Below, in pieces: positions 37,105-46,754 of a stretch of DNA of 64,000 nt. This DNA is from Ohtaekwangia koreensis (lineage in GTDB: Bacteria > Bacteroidota > Bacteroidia > Cytophagales > Cyclobacteriaceae). The translations under genes and the position numbers were made by a program. The stretch is taken from NCBI RefSeq assembly GCF_900167975.1, contig NZ_FUZU01000001.1:1770580-1834579 (forward strand), given 5' to 3'. How positions within the stretch are numbered: the first letter of the stretch is position 1; each line of letters opens with the position of its first letter. Below the pieces are notes generated by a model. The model saw nothing but the letters and a program-made list of their open reading frames with translations. It was not told where the DNA came from and made no database searches.

Positions 37105-37509
37105 TTATGCTTTCAAATATTTGATCGCTTTTTGTTTAACCATGTCACGGTCAGCGGTGATTGAAGGATCACTGTAAACGTGTTGTGAAACTTCAGCAAC
37201 AACGCCTTTCTTGAATCCAAGTTTTTCAGCGATATGCTCACAGAAAACAATCTCGCTTCTGAAAACCTGTCCATCCATTTTCATCAACTGGATAAGGAAA
37301 TAGAGATGCTCAAATTTCTCATCGTTGGTAAGGCTATTGATACTTCCAATAGGCTGAGGGTTGCTCAGTAACTGGTCAACTTCCTCCTTGCTTATGCCGT
37401 TAGCTTTGGCAATAGTCTGGATTAGTTTTGATTCACGATCGGCTACTGTTTTATCGCTGGCAGCCAGATTGATTAACACATTTAGTTCGGCTTTTTTGTC
37501 AAAAATCAT
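37105..37509 (-). CDS. TerB-like domain protein
   Basis: A 134-residue all-helical cytoplasmic protein resembling the tellurite-resistance TerB domain: the two related halves ELNVLINLAASDKTVADRE and HLYFLIQLMKMDGQVFRSE each carry the A-x-D-G/K pattern with acidic residues that bind metal in TerB, followed by a helix (IAKANGISKEEV and IAEKLGFKKGVV). No other ter genes are nearby, so no tellurite role is implied; such single-domain proteins are common and uncharacterised in Bacteroidota. It converges with ybbP across a shared terminator. Confidence 0.75.
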   Translation of the reverse strand: MIFDKKAELNVLINLAASDKTVADRESKLIQTIAKANGISKEEVDQLLSNPQPIGSINSLTNDEKFEHLYFLIQLMKMDGQVFRSEIVFCEHIAEKLGFKKGVVAEVSQHVYSDPSITADRDMVKQKAIKYLKA

Positions 37510-37665
37510 AGAAGCTCTTGGTTAGAAATGCAAATGTAGAAAATGGACTATGAAATTTATTGTAAAATACAACGTTTTGGTACATCCACAAAATTATTGC
37601 GTATCAACCTCCACCATGCAACCCTTATATTTACGTCTTGTCTTTAGGGCAAATCAGAAAGTAAC

Positions 37666-38349
37666 ATGAAGAATTTATTGATCGTAACCTTACTTATAAC
37701 CTGCCTGACGGGAGTGTCAGCTCAGACAACCCAGAACCGAACGATCGGCTCTTTCACGGGTATAAAAGTAGCAGAGGGGGTTAATGTTTACCTAAAAAAA
37801 GGTGACAAAGAAAGTTTACGCGTGGAAGTGACCGGAACTGATCCTGATAATGTTGTGACTGAAGTTTCAGGCTCGTATCTGAAAGTACACATGCGTGAAG
37901 CAAGGTACCGCGGAAATATAGAAGCCAAGGTATATGTCACCTATGTACATCTTGATAAACTCTCTGCGAGTTCTGCCGGCAGTATTTATTCAGAAGAAGC
38001 CGTGAAGAGTAATTCTATAGATATCAGCGCTTCCAGTGCCGGTGAAATTGAAGTGGCATTGGATGCAGAGTCGGTAACTGCCAGCGCTTCCAGTGCGGCT
38101 GAGCTTGAACTGAGTGGTAAAACGAAATCACTAAGTACCGATGCGAGTAGTGCCGGTGAAATTGATGCCTATAATCTGGAGGCCACAAAAGTACAGGCCG
38201 AGGCCAGCAGTGGAGCCTCAATCAAAATCAGCGTGACCACAGAGTTGACAGCCCACGCCAGTAGTGGAGGAAGTATACGCTTCCGCGGAAACCCAAATAA
38301 ATCTGTAACCGATTCAAGCAGCGGAGGATCCGTGAAGAAATCGAGTTAA
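37666..38349 (+). CDS. Secreted DUF2807 (putative auto-transporter adhesin, head GIN) protein
   Basis: A 227-residue exported protein with a signal peptide (ending TGVSAQ). The domain begins FTGIKVAEGVNVYLKKGDKESLRVEVTG (residues about 27-54) and continues with regular short repeats built on A/S-SSAGxI or ASSGxSI every 18-22 residues (ASSAGSIY, ASSAGEIEV, ASSAAELEL, ASSAGEIDA, ASSGASIKI, ASSGGSIRF, SSSGGSVKK). This pattern predicts a right-handed beta helix. DUF2807 proteins are abundant in Bacteroidota; no function is proven. It stands alone with its own terminator. Confidence 0.92.
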   Translation: MKNLLIVTLLITCLTGVSAQTTQNRTIGSFTGIKVAEGVNVYLKKGDKESLRVEVTGTDPDNVVTEVSGSYLKVHMREARYRGNIEAKVYVTYVHLDKLSASSAGSIYSEEAVKSNSIDISASSAGEIEVALDAESVTASASSAAELELSGKTKSLSTDASSAGEIDAYNLEATKVQAEASSGASIKISVTTELTAHASSGGSIRFRGNPNKSVTDSSSGGSVKKSS

Positions 38350-38370
38350 TATATATAGTTTGAAAACAAG

Positions 38371-38406
38371 AGAGGCTGATCAATCAAGATCAGCCTCTTT
38401 TGTTTT
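38371..38406 (+). terminator. Intrinsic terminator after the DUF2807 gene
   Basis: A perfect 11-bp stem, AGAGGCTGATC (38371-38381) with GATCAGCCTCT (38388-38398), has a 6-base loop and is followed by TTTGTTTT. The A-rich left flank lets it also serve the convergent priA transcript. Confidence 0.9.
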
Positions 38407-38476
38407 AGATGGCGTCAGGTTGGAAGGTAGTATATGTTATGGGGCTGTACAGGGAACGTATACTCTATAGTTAAGG

Positions 38477-40978
38477 CTACATCGGATCTACATCCGCCAT
38501 CACACGCACACTTCTAAATTCTTTTTCTGTAACCAATTGCGTAGAAAGTGTAACAATAGTCTTCTTGATATTGGCAAGATCAAATTTACCACGTGGCACT
38601 TTCAGGAGTATATTCATCAGGAACTGATTGCGGATTTTAGATATAGCAGGTTCTCCAGGACCAAGTATACGTATATAGGAGAGGTTCTGCTTGAGTTGAT
38701 CCGCTAACGTTTCAGAAGCGGCCTTGCAGATTTTTTTATCGGTATGCTTTACGGTTATTTCAATCAGTCGCGTAAACGGAGGATAATCATGCAACTGTCG
38801 ATCGGCAAGTTCAGTATTGAAGAAATCTTTATAATTATGCTTTAATATAGTTTTCAGGAGTGGATGATCAGGACCCGAAGTTTGTATAACTACCAGTCCA
38901 GGTTTATCTCTCCGCCCTGCGCGACCACTCACTTGCGTGATGAGTTGGAATGCCCGCTCGTACGAACGAAAATCAGGAAAGTGAATCATACGGTCTGCAT
39001 TAAATATACCTACGAGACTTACATGATCGAAGTCGAGTCCCTTTGTAACCATCTGCGTTCCTACAAGGATGTTTGTCTCACCACGCTCAAATTGATCGAT
39101 GATGGTTTCATAGCCGTTCTTTGACCGCGTTGTGTCCAGGTCCATTCGCTGTACTTGTGCCTCTGCAAAGTGCAGGCTCAACTCTTCTTCCAGCTTCTCT
39201 GTTCCATAGCCAACGGTCTTGATACGCGTTGATGTACATGTAGGACATTGCTGCGGAAGCGATTCTTTATAGCCACAGTAGTGACACACCAACGCATTTC
39301 TGAATTGATGATACGTAAGACTGACAGCGCAGTTCACACACTTGGGTACCCAGCCACAATCTTCACAATTTACCATCGGCGAATAGCCTCTGCGGTTTTG
39401 AAAAATAATGACTTGCTCTTTCAGTTTTAGTGCTTCGTCTATTTTCTTCAACAGTAATCCGGAGAATTCTCCTTTCACTGTTTTCTGTTTTCGCTCCCGG
39501 CCCATATCGGCAAGCATAACTTGTGGAAGCTGTGCATCGCCAAAACGTTTGTTCAATTCGATCAATCCATATTTACCTTGCTGTGTCTGGTAATAGGATT
39601 CGATCGAGGGAGTAGCAGAACCAAGCAAAACTTTGGCATGATGCATCTGCGCCATCATCAAGGCTACATCGCGGGCATTGTAACGCGGAGCGGGATCTTG
39701 TTGCTTGTAAGACGAATCATGTTCTTCATCAACAATGATAAGGCCGAGGTTATCGAACGGTAAAAAGATAGACGAACGAACGCCTACTATAAAATTGAAT
39801 TTACCCTGCAGCACACCGTTCCATACTTCTACGCGTTCGGCATCGGAGAATTTTGAGTGATAAATTCCCATCGCTGAGCCAAATACTTTTTTCAGCCGAT
39901 GTACGATCTGTGTCGTCAGCGCTATTTCAGGTAGCAAGTATAGCACTTGTGTGTTACTATCAAGTGCCTTGCGGATCAGGTTGATATATATTTCGGTCTT
40001 CCCGCTGCCTGTGATGCCGTGAAGCAACGCTACAGTGTGTGACTCAAAACTTTTAAATATAGCGGCCTGCGCACGCTCTTGTTCTTCGCTTAGTAAAATA
40101 AGTGGAGGATCGGATTTATCCTGAATGTCAAATCGCGGAACTATAATATCGAACTCTTCGAAGACATTATTCTTGACAAGCGTACTCAATGAAGATTCAG
40201 AGATTTCTTCCGTTAGTAACTTCTTTTTGGAAAGTCCATCCTTGTTGGCTTCCGGATGATGGATCACGGAAACATGCTGCAGATATTTTAAAACTACATC
40301 TTCCTGTTTCGGTTTGCTGGCAATCAGGTTGAAGAGTTTCTCGAGTGCATCGGATGTTGCATATTGAGCCGTGAGCCTTATTTTCTTCTCAGTCTTCGGT
40401 CTATATTTCTCTTTTACCTCCTCGAAAAGAATGATAGCCTCTTTCCCCGTCAGGGACTTTAATATAGTATATAGATGTTTTGTTCCCAACAGCTTGGCTA
40501 TATCCGAGTAGGCCAGTGATTCGTGCTGAAGACGCTTCAGGAGTATAAGTTCTTTTTCGGAAAATGCATGATTCGATTCATCGAGGTTGAAAGCAGGATG
40601 CAACTGCACCATCGATTCACTGGAAAGTTTTAATCCCGAAGGCAAGGCAGCATTCATTACTTCGCCCAACGTGCAGAGGTAATAATCGGCCATCCATTGG
40701 AATAACCGCAGCTGCAGGTCATTTACAGACGGAAAGTTGTCGAGCAGCTCAAGAATATATTTCGCTTCGTAATCTTTTGGCGCCTGCTGGTGGATGGACA
40801 GTATAATACCGGTAACAATCTTGCGATCACCAAATTGGACAATGGCCCGCTGTCCGATCAGCACATGATCATTAAATGCATGCGGAACCCGGTATGTAAA
40901 AAGCTTCGGTATAGGCACCGGCAACAGAAGCTCTGCAAATTGTGTGTTGACTGTATCGGGTTGATCAAAAATTTCCAC
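38477..40978 (-). CDS. priA: Primosomal protein N' (replication restart helicase PriA)
   Basis: The 3'-to-5' DNA helicase that reloads the replicative helicase at collapsed forks. It has 833 residues. The N-terminal 3'-DNA-binding domain begins AELLLPVPIPKLFTYRVP; Walker A is LLHGITGSGKTEIY near residue 320, DEEH is the DEAH-type box, and eight Cys in four pairs (CEDCGWVPKCVNC, then CHYCGY and CPTC) bind two zinc ions in the helicase core. Motifs V and VI are GTQMVTKGLDF and QVSGRAGR. The longest frame starts with GTG at 40978, adding about a dozen residues before the family's normal start, so the true start is uncertain by a few codons. A 56-base gap separates it from the upstream hypothetical gene. 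Confidence 0.97.
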   Translation of the reverse strand: MEIFDQPDTVNTQFAELLLPVPIPKLFTYRVPHAFNDHVLIGQRAIVQFGDRKIVTGIILSIHQQAPKDYEAKYILELLDNFPSVNDLQLRLFQWMADYYLCTLGEVMNAALPSGLKLSSESMVQLHPAFNLDESNHAFSEKELILLKRLQHESLAYSDIAKLLGTKHLYTILKSLTGKEAIILFEEVKEKYRPKTEKKIRLTAQYATSDALEKLFNLIASKPKQEDVVLKYLQHVSVIHHPEANKDGLSKKKLLTEEISESSLSTLVKNNVFEEFDIIVPRFDIQDKSDPPLILLSEEQERAQAAIFKSFESHTVALLHGITGSGKTEIYINLIRKALDSNTQVLYLLPEIALTTQIVHRLKKVFGSAMGIYHSKFSDAERVEVWNGVLQGKFNFIVGVRSSIFLPFDNLGLIIVDEEHDSSYKQQDPAPRYNARDVALMMAQMHHAKVLLGSATPSIESYYQTQQGKYGLIELNKRFGDAQLPQVMLADMGRERKQKTVKGEFSGLLLKKIDEALKLKEQVIIFQNRRGYSPMVNCEDCGWVPKCVNCAVSLTYHQFRNALVCHYCGYKESLPQQCPTCTSTRIKTVGYGTEKLEEELSLHFAEAQVQRMDLDTTRSKNGYETIIDQFERGETNILVGTQMVTKGLDFDHVSLVGIFNADRMIHFPDFRSYERAFQLITQVSGRAGRRDKPGLVVIQTSGPDHPLLKTILKHNYKDFFNTELADRQLHDYPPFTRLIEITVKHTDKKICKAASETLADQLKQNLSYIRILGPGEPAISKIRNQFLMNILLKVPRGKFDLANIKKTIVTLSTQLVTEKEFRSVRVMADVDPM

Positions 40979-41034
40979 TCCTCAAAAAAAGCTATTTTTT
41001 TCCGGCAATAATAATGATGTCCTTCCGGGAGGAT

Positions 41035-41538
41035 TTACTCTTTGATAGTAAGCGTTTTAAGCTTCGAGTAAATACGTTGTATATCGCGGGAATGATAACT
41101 ATCGGTGATCCGGAATACGCGCGTAGGATTGGCTATTTCTACCTCAAAGAGAAAGACCACTTCATCATCGATCAGAAATACCAGGTGGTTGAAAGCGAAA
41201 GTGGCTCCAATCTTCTTCAAGGTTTCATGTGCTTTGCTGGAAAGCGTGACATCAAAAAATGAAAAGTTCTGTTCCTTGATTTCGAATAAGTCACTGATGG
41301 CTTCAAACTCGTCAATCGTTACTACCGGTTGAGCGGTAACACAAACCGTCATTTTCTTTTCAGCGAGTGTAACGGGTTTGGGCTTTTGAGTATACTTCGA
41401 ACACTCTACTGTAAAATAAAAGCCGGTTGCTTGTTGACTATACGCGTAACACGAAGCCAGTATAAACGCAAGCAGAAGAACCACTGGTCGACAGCATCTT
41501 GTGCTAAAGTATAATGCGATGACACGGTGTAGAAGCAT
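41035..41538 (-). CDS. Exported protein of unknown function
   Basis: The start is ATG at 41538 (a TTG 18 bases upstream is less likely), giving 167 residues. A hydrophobic segment (RPVVLLLAFILASCYAYSQQ, residues about 17-36) is a signal peptide or lipoprotein signal with Cys at about 31. The mature part has predicted strands and a helix: TLAEKKMTVCVTAQPVVTIDEFEAISD is split around residues 55-80, with FSFFDVTLSSKAHETLKKIGATF and LVFLIDDEVVFLFEVEI following. The part KAHETLKKI...VFLIDDEV has some similarity to the periplasmic head of SecD-type proteins, but too little to name it. It lies between priA and the DUF255 gene on the same strand. Confidence 0.65.
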   Translation of the reverse strand: MLLHRVIALYFSTRCCRPVVLLLAFILASCYAYSQQATGFYFTVECSKYTQKPKPVTLAEKKMTVCVTAQPVVTIDEFEAISDLFEIKEQNFSFFDVTLSSKAHETLKKIGATFAFNHLVFLIDDEVVFLFEVEIANPTRVFRITDSYHSRDIQRIYSKLKTLTIKE

Positions 41539-41593
41539 TATACCGAAGGTAATCAATTACCAGTAATCATATTATAACTATTCAGGATATAGT

Positions 41594-43606
41594 TTACTGT
41601 GTAGCAATCATCTGGTTGGCGGCTTCTGCGGTATGCACGGGCAACAAGCATGTTTTGTTTCGACATACATATACAGTGCTTTTACCGTCCACGAGATCTT
41701 TATCAGCCATCAGCGGAAGCTCACTTTTATCTTTTGTTCCCATGAAAAGTGCAAAAGGATGAAATGAAGTCTGTATTTCTTTTCGCAGACTGTCGTAATT
41801 GTCTCCAGCGATCACCACTTCCGCCATGCCTTTTTTAATTTCAGTATAGGCGATAGCCCAGTACGACATATAGTTTGGTTCGCCTTTAATGAGGTGCGCG
41901 AATGAAGTTACCATCGCAGTAGCTTTTGTTTTCCATTCTTCTTTGTCGAGTATAATTCCGAGGTGAAGAAGGTTTTGCGCCATGATGGCATTCGAAGATG
42001 GAATTACGTTATCAAAGATTTCTTTTTTACGGGCGATCAAACCTTCTGCATCGCTTCCGGAATAAAAGAAGTATCCCTCGGCTTCATCAAAATATTTTTC
42101 AAGCGTAAACTCCAGCAGCAACGCGGCGCGCTGTAGCCAATACTCTTTAAACGTGACCTGATATAGTTTCAGGTATGCCTGAATCACATAAGCATAATCA
42201 TCCAGGAAACCTTCCGTGTTGGAGCGATGACCTTTAAATGAGCGAAACAGTTTTGTTCCCTCCATCAATTCATTCTCCAGGAAGCGCATCGCGCGGGTTG
42301 CAGCATCCAGAAAAATTTTGTCATCGAAAATCTTGTAAGCATCTGTTAGTCCGACAATCATCATGGCATTCCAGGCAGTAATAATCTTGTCGTCCAAGCC
42401 GGGTTTGATTCGCTTTTCACGTTCACGTAAAAGAATCTCCTTACTTTGCTTTAATATAGTCTGCCACGATTTATCATCGAGTTTATGTTCTTTGAGAAAT
42501 ATACTATCGGTTTGAAGGCGTGTAAGTATATTATTGCCATGCTCCCAGTTTCCGGAAGAACTCGCAGCATAATACGATGCGATAACTTCAGCATTCTCCT
42601 GGAGCAGTATATCCAGCTGTTGCTTTGTCCATACGTAATATTTACCCTCTTCGCCTTCACTGTCGGCATCCAGTGCAGAGTAAAATCCACCATCTATACT
42701 GGTCATTTCACGCTGAAGCCATTGAAACGTTTCATATACTATAGTTTTGAATTCTTCATCGTGGGTGATCGCATACGCTTCTGCATATAAACTCATCAGT
42801 TGCGCATTGTCGTATAGCATCTTCTCAAAGTGAGGAGCAAACCATTCACCATCCACCGAGTAGCGCGCGAAGCCACCACCGATCTGATCATATATACCAC
42901 CCATGCCAACTTTTTTCAACGTCAGTATAACCTGGTGAAGTGCGCGGTCATGCTTGGAGATATGATAGTGACGTAACAACCATTGCCATACCGAAGGCAT
43001 TACAAATTTAGGAGCACGTTCCATGCCACCCCATGTAGTATCAAAACGGACCGCCAGTTTTTTATAGATCTCTTCAAGGTCGCTGCCAAGCTCAGTATCG
43101 CCATGATCTTGTTTGAAACGTGCTACATCGGAGCGTAGTAAATGTATACGAAGTTCTTCTGCTGTACTTTCCACTTCTTTCCGGTTAGCATGGAAAGCGC
43201 GACTAATATTGTTGAGGATCTGAACCCATGCGGAAGGGGAGAAGTATGTGCCTCCGAAGAATGGTTTTTGTTCCGGTGTGAGGAATACATTCAAGGGCCA
43301 TCCACCGTTTACACCCAAAGCCTGTACAGCATCCATATAGATTTGATCAATATCAGGCCGTTCTTCACGATCTACCTTGATGCATACAAAATGCTCGTTC
43401 ATTACGTCTGCTATATCCTTGTTTTCGAATGACTCACGTTCCATTACGTGGCACCAGTGACAGGATGAATAGCCGATGCTTACCAGGATGGGTTTATCTT
43501 CCTTCTGCGCTTTCTCAAGCGCTTCCTTTCCCCACTCAAACCAATCCACAGGATTGTGAGCATGCTGTAAAAGATAGGGGGAAGTGGATTTGATAAGACG
43601 ATTCAT
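41594..43606 (-). CDS. DUF255 / YyaL-type thioredoxin-domain protein
   Basis: A 670-residue cytoplasmic protein homologous to B. subtilis YyaL and animal SPATA20. Residues 1-165 form the DUF255 thioredoxin-like domain: the hallmark start [21 protein letters not shown], the CHWC motif at 49-52 in [24 protein letters not shown], and [11 protein letters not shown]. Residues about 180-640 form an (alpha/alpha)6 barrel like that of N-acylglucosamine 2-epimerases and unsaturated glucuronyl hydrolases ([40 protein letters not shown]). Biochemical role is unproven. The two domains and length match the family fully. Confidence 0.96.
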   Translation of the reverse strand: MNRLIKSTSPYLLQHAHNPVDWFEWGKEALEKAQKEDKPILVSIGYSSCHWCHVMERESFENKDIADVMNEHFVCIKVDREERPDIDQIYMDAVQALGVNGGWPLNVFLTPEQKPFFGGTYFSPSAWVQILNNISRAFHANRKEVESTAEELRIHLLRSDVARFKQDHGDTELGSDLEEIYKKLAVRFDTTWGGMERAPKFVMPSVWQWLLRHYHISKHDRALHQVILTLKKVGMGGIYDQIGGGFARYSVDGEWFAPHFEKMLYDNAQLMSLYAEAYAITHDEEFKTIVYETFQWLQREMTSIDGGFYSALDADSEGEEGKYYVWTKQQLDILLQENAEVIASYYAASSSGNWEHGNNILTRLQTDSIFLKEHKLDDKSWQTILKQSKEILLREREKRIKPGLDDKIITAWNAMMIVGLTDAYKIFDDKIFLDAATRAMRFLENELMEGTKLFRSFKGHRSNTEGFLDDYAYVIQAYLKLYQVTFKEYWLQRAALLLEFTLEKYFDEAEGYFFYSGSDAEGLIARKKEIFDNVIPSSNAIMAQNLLHLGIILDKEEWKTKATAMVTSFAHLIKGEPNYMSYWAIAYTEIKKGMAEVVIAGDNYDSLRKEIQTSFHPFALFMGTKDKSELPLMADKDLVDGKSTVYVCRNKTCLLPVHTAEAANQMIATQ

Positions 43607-43699
43607 GGCAAGTGTTTGATATATAGATTGAATAGTAAAACGTGTACTGACTGGTTGCTATACTGACGAAGTATACATGCAAATAATCATACCCGCTGT

Positions 43700-44683
43700 T
43701 CAGGAAGTTAAGAGTTGAGATTTTACGAACGCTATTTCCTCTTCAATATTAACCATTGATTTTAGTTCGTCCATTTTTTTTAATGTGTCGCGAAGAAACT
43801 TCTGATGCGCAGCGGAAGTTGGATGAAAAGGCTTGTGTGTTAATGCCTGCCGGATCGGCTTCCATTTCTCTATGAAATTCTTCAGGTTGCTGTCGAAGTA
43901 GCGGGCAGAAAACTGGTTCCATATATAGTCTTCGGCTTCCTCGGAAGGATGAATCATGTCACTTTTGTAAAAACGATAATCCCGTAAGTCATCCAGTTGC
44001 ATTTCATATGCCGGAAAATATTCAACATCTGGAAATGCCTCTTGTACAGTATGGCAGGAAACGCGTAGTATACTTTTGCTTACACTGTTTAACTCCAGAG
44101 TATCTTTGATATGTCTTACCGGACTTACCGTGAGAATGATCCGGATCTCGGGATTAAACTCTTTCAGTGCTCTGTACATTCCCTCAAACGATTCAATGAT
44201 CTTCTTTTGAGTGAGGAGTGATTTCTGAAATTGGCTGGCAGGTTGTTTATGACAATTGGCCACCACTTCTCCGGTATCCGTACGCTCATATACCCAGGCG
44301 GTTCCATACGTTATCAACAGCCATCGTGCATCTTTTAGAAAGTGATGCGTGGAACCAATCGTATTGTTCAGCTGGTGCTGTAAATTTTCTTTATCCAGAG
44401 ATGAGATTTCTGAATGGAAATCGTAATGGAGGTAGATATCCTGGTGCTTGAGATACATATGCTCCGGGACAGTCTCATTAAAAACACTGTACTGGATTAT
44501 CCGGTGGATCGAATGCGGGTTATATACCACGCCAAATGGATTAGCCAGTGTTTGAGTTTTGAAACGGGTTAGCCGTGAGCCGATGGCATCGGCAAAGCAT
44601 GACCCAAGGGTCAGGATTTTCTCTGAGAGCGAGACTGTGTGCGTTGACACACCCGCATTTATGATGGTTCTGAATGGGTTCAT
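43700..44683 (-). CDS. GSCFA-domain protein
   Basis: A 327-residue protein of the GSCFA family, named for the motif seen here as TLGSCFAD at residues 25-32. The family is distantly related to SGNH hydrolases: the Ser in the first block, Gly and Asn-type second-block residues, ILTVSPVRHI in the centre and a DMIHPSEEAEDYIW block near residue 245 supply the usual Asp-x-x-His. No signal peptide is visible. The likely activity is hydrolysis of an ester, perhaps an acyl group on a glycan, but no substrate is known. It precedes the nagB fusion gene divergently, with 85 bases between. Confidence 0.92.
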   Translation of the reverse strand: MNPFRTIINAGVSTHTVSLSEKILTLGSCFADAIGSRLTRFKTQTLANPFGVVYNPHSIHRIIQYSVFNETVPEHMYLKHQDIYLHYDFHSEISSLDKENLQHQLNNTIGSTHHFLKDARWLLITYGTAWVYERTDTGEVVANCHKQPASQFQKSLLTQKKIIESFEGMYRALKEFNPEIRIILTVSPVRHIKDTLELNSVSKSILRVSCHTVQEAFPDVEYFPAYEMQLDDLRDYRFYKSDMIHPSEEAEDYIWNQFSARYFDSNLKNFIEKWKPIRQALTHKPFHPTSAAHQKFLRDTLKKMDELKSMVNIEEEIAFVKSQLLTS

Positions 44684-44768
44684 AAATTATGTTACCGCAA
44701 ACACTTGAAAATTTCGCGTGTTTTAAAGTACTTTAGACTTAAATAGAGTTAATCATTCAATCAAAAAT

Positions 44769-46673
44769 ATGAACAACGACCTTATTGCTTCTGAAAAGAT
44801 CCCCGTAAAAATTTTTAAAGGCTCGACAGACGCCTCGGAATTTGTGGCGCAAGAGATTGCTGCGCTTATTAAAAACCGTCAGCAGGAAGGAAGAACTTGT
44901 GTGTTAGGCTTGGCGACTGGTTCAACACCTACGCGCGTTTATGCCGAACTGGTTCGGATGCACAAGCAAGAGGGTCTTAGTTTTAAACATGTATATACGT
45001 TCAACCTGGATGAATACTATCCAATGGCACCAGACTCGCTGCAAAGCTATGTTCGGTTCATGAATGAGCATTTGTTCAACCATATAGATATACCCAAGAA
45101 TCAAATCCATATACCTGACGGTACATTGCCGAAAGAAAAAGTATCGGAGTTCTGCAAGAACTATGAGAAAAAGATCGATGAACTGGGAGGTATAGATATA
45201 CAGGTGTTGGGTATCGGTCGTACAGGACACATCGGTTTCAATGAACCTGGATCTACTGAAAAATCTTTTACACGTCTTGTTACACTGGATCAGGTAACAC
45301 GGATCGATGCTGCGAGTGATTTCTTCGGTGAAGAAAATGTTCCGCGTAAAGCGATTACGATGGGGGTAGGTTCTATCCTAAAAGCCAAGCGCGTGATCAT
45401 GATGGCGTGGGGTGAAGGCAAGGCGAGAGTGATCAAGAAAGCAATTGAAGGACCTATTACCGATCAGATTCCATCTTCATTCTTGCAGAAGCATGACAAC
45501 TGCCTGGTAGTATTGGATGATGCTGCTTCTTCTGAGCTCGTTCGCATCAAAACACCATGGGTACTTGAAAGTATAGATTGGAATGAGACACTGATCCGTA
45601 AAGCGGTTGTGTGGCTTTGCCAGGCAGTCGATAAGCCTGTGTTGAAACTCACCAACCATGACTATATGGAGCATGGTATGGGCGATATCATTACAGAGTA
45701 CGGTTCAGCATACCAGGTAAATATCAAAGTATTTAACTTCTTACAGCATACAATCACGGGTTGGCCAGGCGGTAAACCGAATGCTGATGATACATATCGT
45801 CCGGAACGCGCGAATCCTTTTCCGAAACGTGTTATCATTTTCTCACCACACCCTGATGATGATGTGATTTCTATGGGTGGTACATTCATTCGTCTGGTAG
45901 ATCAGGGACATGAAGTACACGTAGCGTATCAGACTTCCGGAAACATTGCTGTGTTTGATGATGACGCTGTTCGCTTCGCTGACTTTGTTCGCGATTTCAA
46001 CGATCAGTTCGGATTGAGCAAAGGTGATGGAGAAAAATTTTATAAGAAGGTTGTTGAGTCGATCAAACAAAAAGGTCCTGGACAAAATGATACTCCCGAA
46101 GTATTAGCAATCAAAGGATTAATAAGAAGAGGCGAAGCAAAAGCGGGTGGCCGTTACGTTGGTTTACCGGATGAGCAGATGCACTTCCTGGATATGCCAT
46201 TCTACGAGACGGGTGCAGTTAAGAAGAAGCCATTGGGTGAAGACGACATCAAGATCACAATGGATATAATTGAAAAGGTTAAGCCACATCAAATATATGC
46301 TGCCGGTGATTTGTCTGATCCGCATGGAACACATCGTGTTTGCCTTGCTGCCGTAATGGAAGCCGTAAACCGTTTGAAGAACCAGGCATGGATGAAAGAT
46401 TGCTGGGTATGGTTATACCGAGGTGCATGGCAGGAGTGGGACATTGATCAAATCGAAATGGCTGTTCCGCTTAGCCCTGAAGAATTGATGCGCAAGCGCA
46501 GAGCAGTTTTCAAACACCAGTCACAAAAAGATAGCGCGATGTTCCCGGGAAGCGACAAGCGTGAATTCTGGATGCGTGCTGAAGACAGAAACCATGCTAC
46601 AGCGGAAGCTTATAATAAACTTGGTTTAGCAGAGTACGAAGCGATGGAAGCATTCGTGCGCTATAAATTCTAA
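44769..46673 (+). CDS. nagB: Glucosamine-6-phosphate deaminase fused to a LmbE/PIG-L-type domain
   Basis: Residues 1-265 form a complete NagB domain, which converts glucosamine 6-phosphate into fructose 6-phosphate and ammonia: LGLATGSTPTRVYAELVRMH, FNLDEYYPMAPDSLQSYVRFM, LGIGRTGHIGFNEPGS, and the substrate-loop region IMMAWGEGKA. A linker of about 90 residues follows, then residues about 355-630 form a LmbE/PIG-L deacetylase domain with the zinc motif IIFSPHPDDDVISMGG and the later SDPHGTHRVCLAAV block with two further metal ligands. At 634 residues this is the two-domain form known in Bacteroidota. The PIG-L part suggests coupled deacetylation of GlcNAc-derived substrates before deamination; this is inference. 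Confidence 0.93.
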   Translation: MNNDLIASEKIPVKIFKGSTDASEFVAQEIAALIKNRQQEGRTCVLGLATGSTPTRVYAELVRMHKQEGLSFKHVYTFNLDEYYPMAPDSLQSYVRFMNEHLFNHIDIPKNQIHIPDGTLPKEKVSEFCKNYEKKIDELGGIDIQVLGIGRTGHIGFNEPGSTEKSFTRLVTLDQVTRIDAASDFFGEENVPRKAITMGVGSILKAKRVIMMAWGEGKARVIKKAIEGPITDQIPSSFLQKHDNCLVVLDDAASSELVRIKTPWVLESIDWNETLIRKAVVWLCQAVDKPVLKLTNHDYMEHGMGDIITEYGSAYQVNIKVFNFLQHTITGWPGGKPNADDTYRPERANPFPKRVIIFSPHPDDDVISMGGTFIRLVDQGHEVHVAYQTSGNIAVFDDDAVRFADFVRDFNDQFGLSKGDGEKFYKKVVESIKQKGPGQNDTPEVLAIKGLIRRGEAKAGGRYVGLPDEQMHFLDMPFYETGAVKKKPLGEDDIKITMDIIEKVKPHQIYAAGDLSDPHGTHRVCLAAVMEAVNRLKNQAWMKDCWVWLYRGAWQEWDIDQIEMAVPLSPEELMRKRRAVFKHQSQKDSAMFPGSDKREFWMRAEDRNHATAEAYNKLGLAEYEAMEAFVRYKF

Positions 46674-46689
46674 ACTATATATATACCTG

Positions 46690-46747
46690 CTGCGGGTATG
46701 CACATGCTTTGAGTTTGAATAAGCTCGAAGCATGTACATAACCGCAG
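46690..46747. terminator. Hairpin between the convergent nagB and transglutaminase genes
   Basis: CTGCGG (46690-46695) pairs with CCGCAG (46742-46747), continued inward by GTATG/CATA and ACATGCTT/AAGCATGT with few mismatches, leaving a loop of about 15 bases. The long stem sits exactly between the two convergent stops. T-tracts are weak on both sides. Confidence 0.6.
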
Positions 46748-46754
46748 TTTGCAT

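Noticed and set aside
37105-37509. Tellurite resistance locus around the TerB-like gene
   Set aside because: Only the single TerB-like domain is present; terC, terD, terZ or related genes are absent on both sides.
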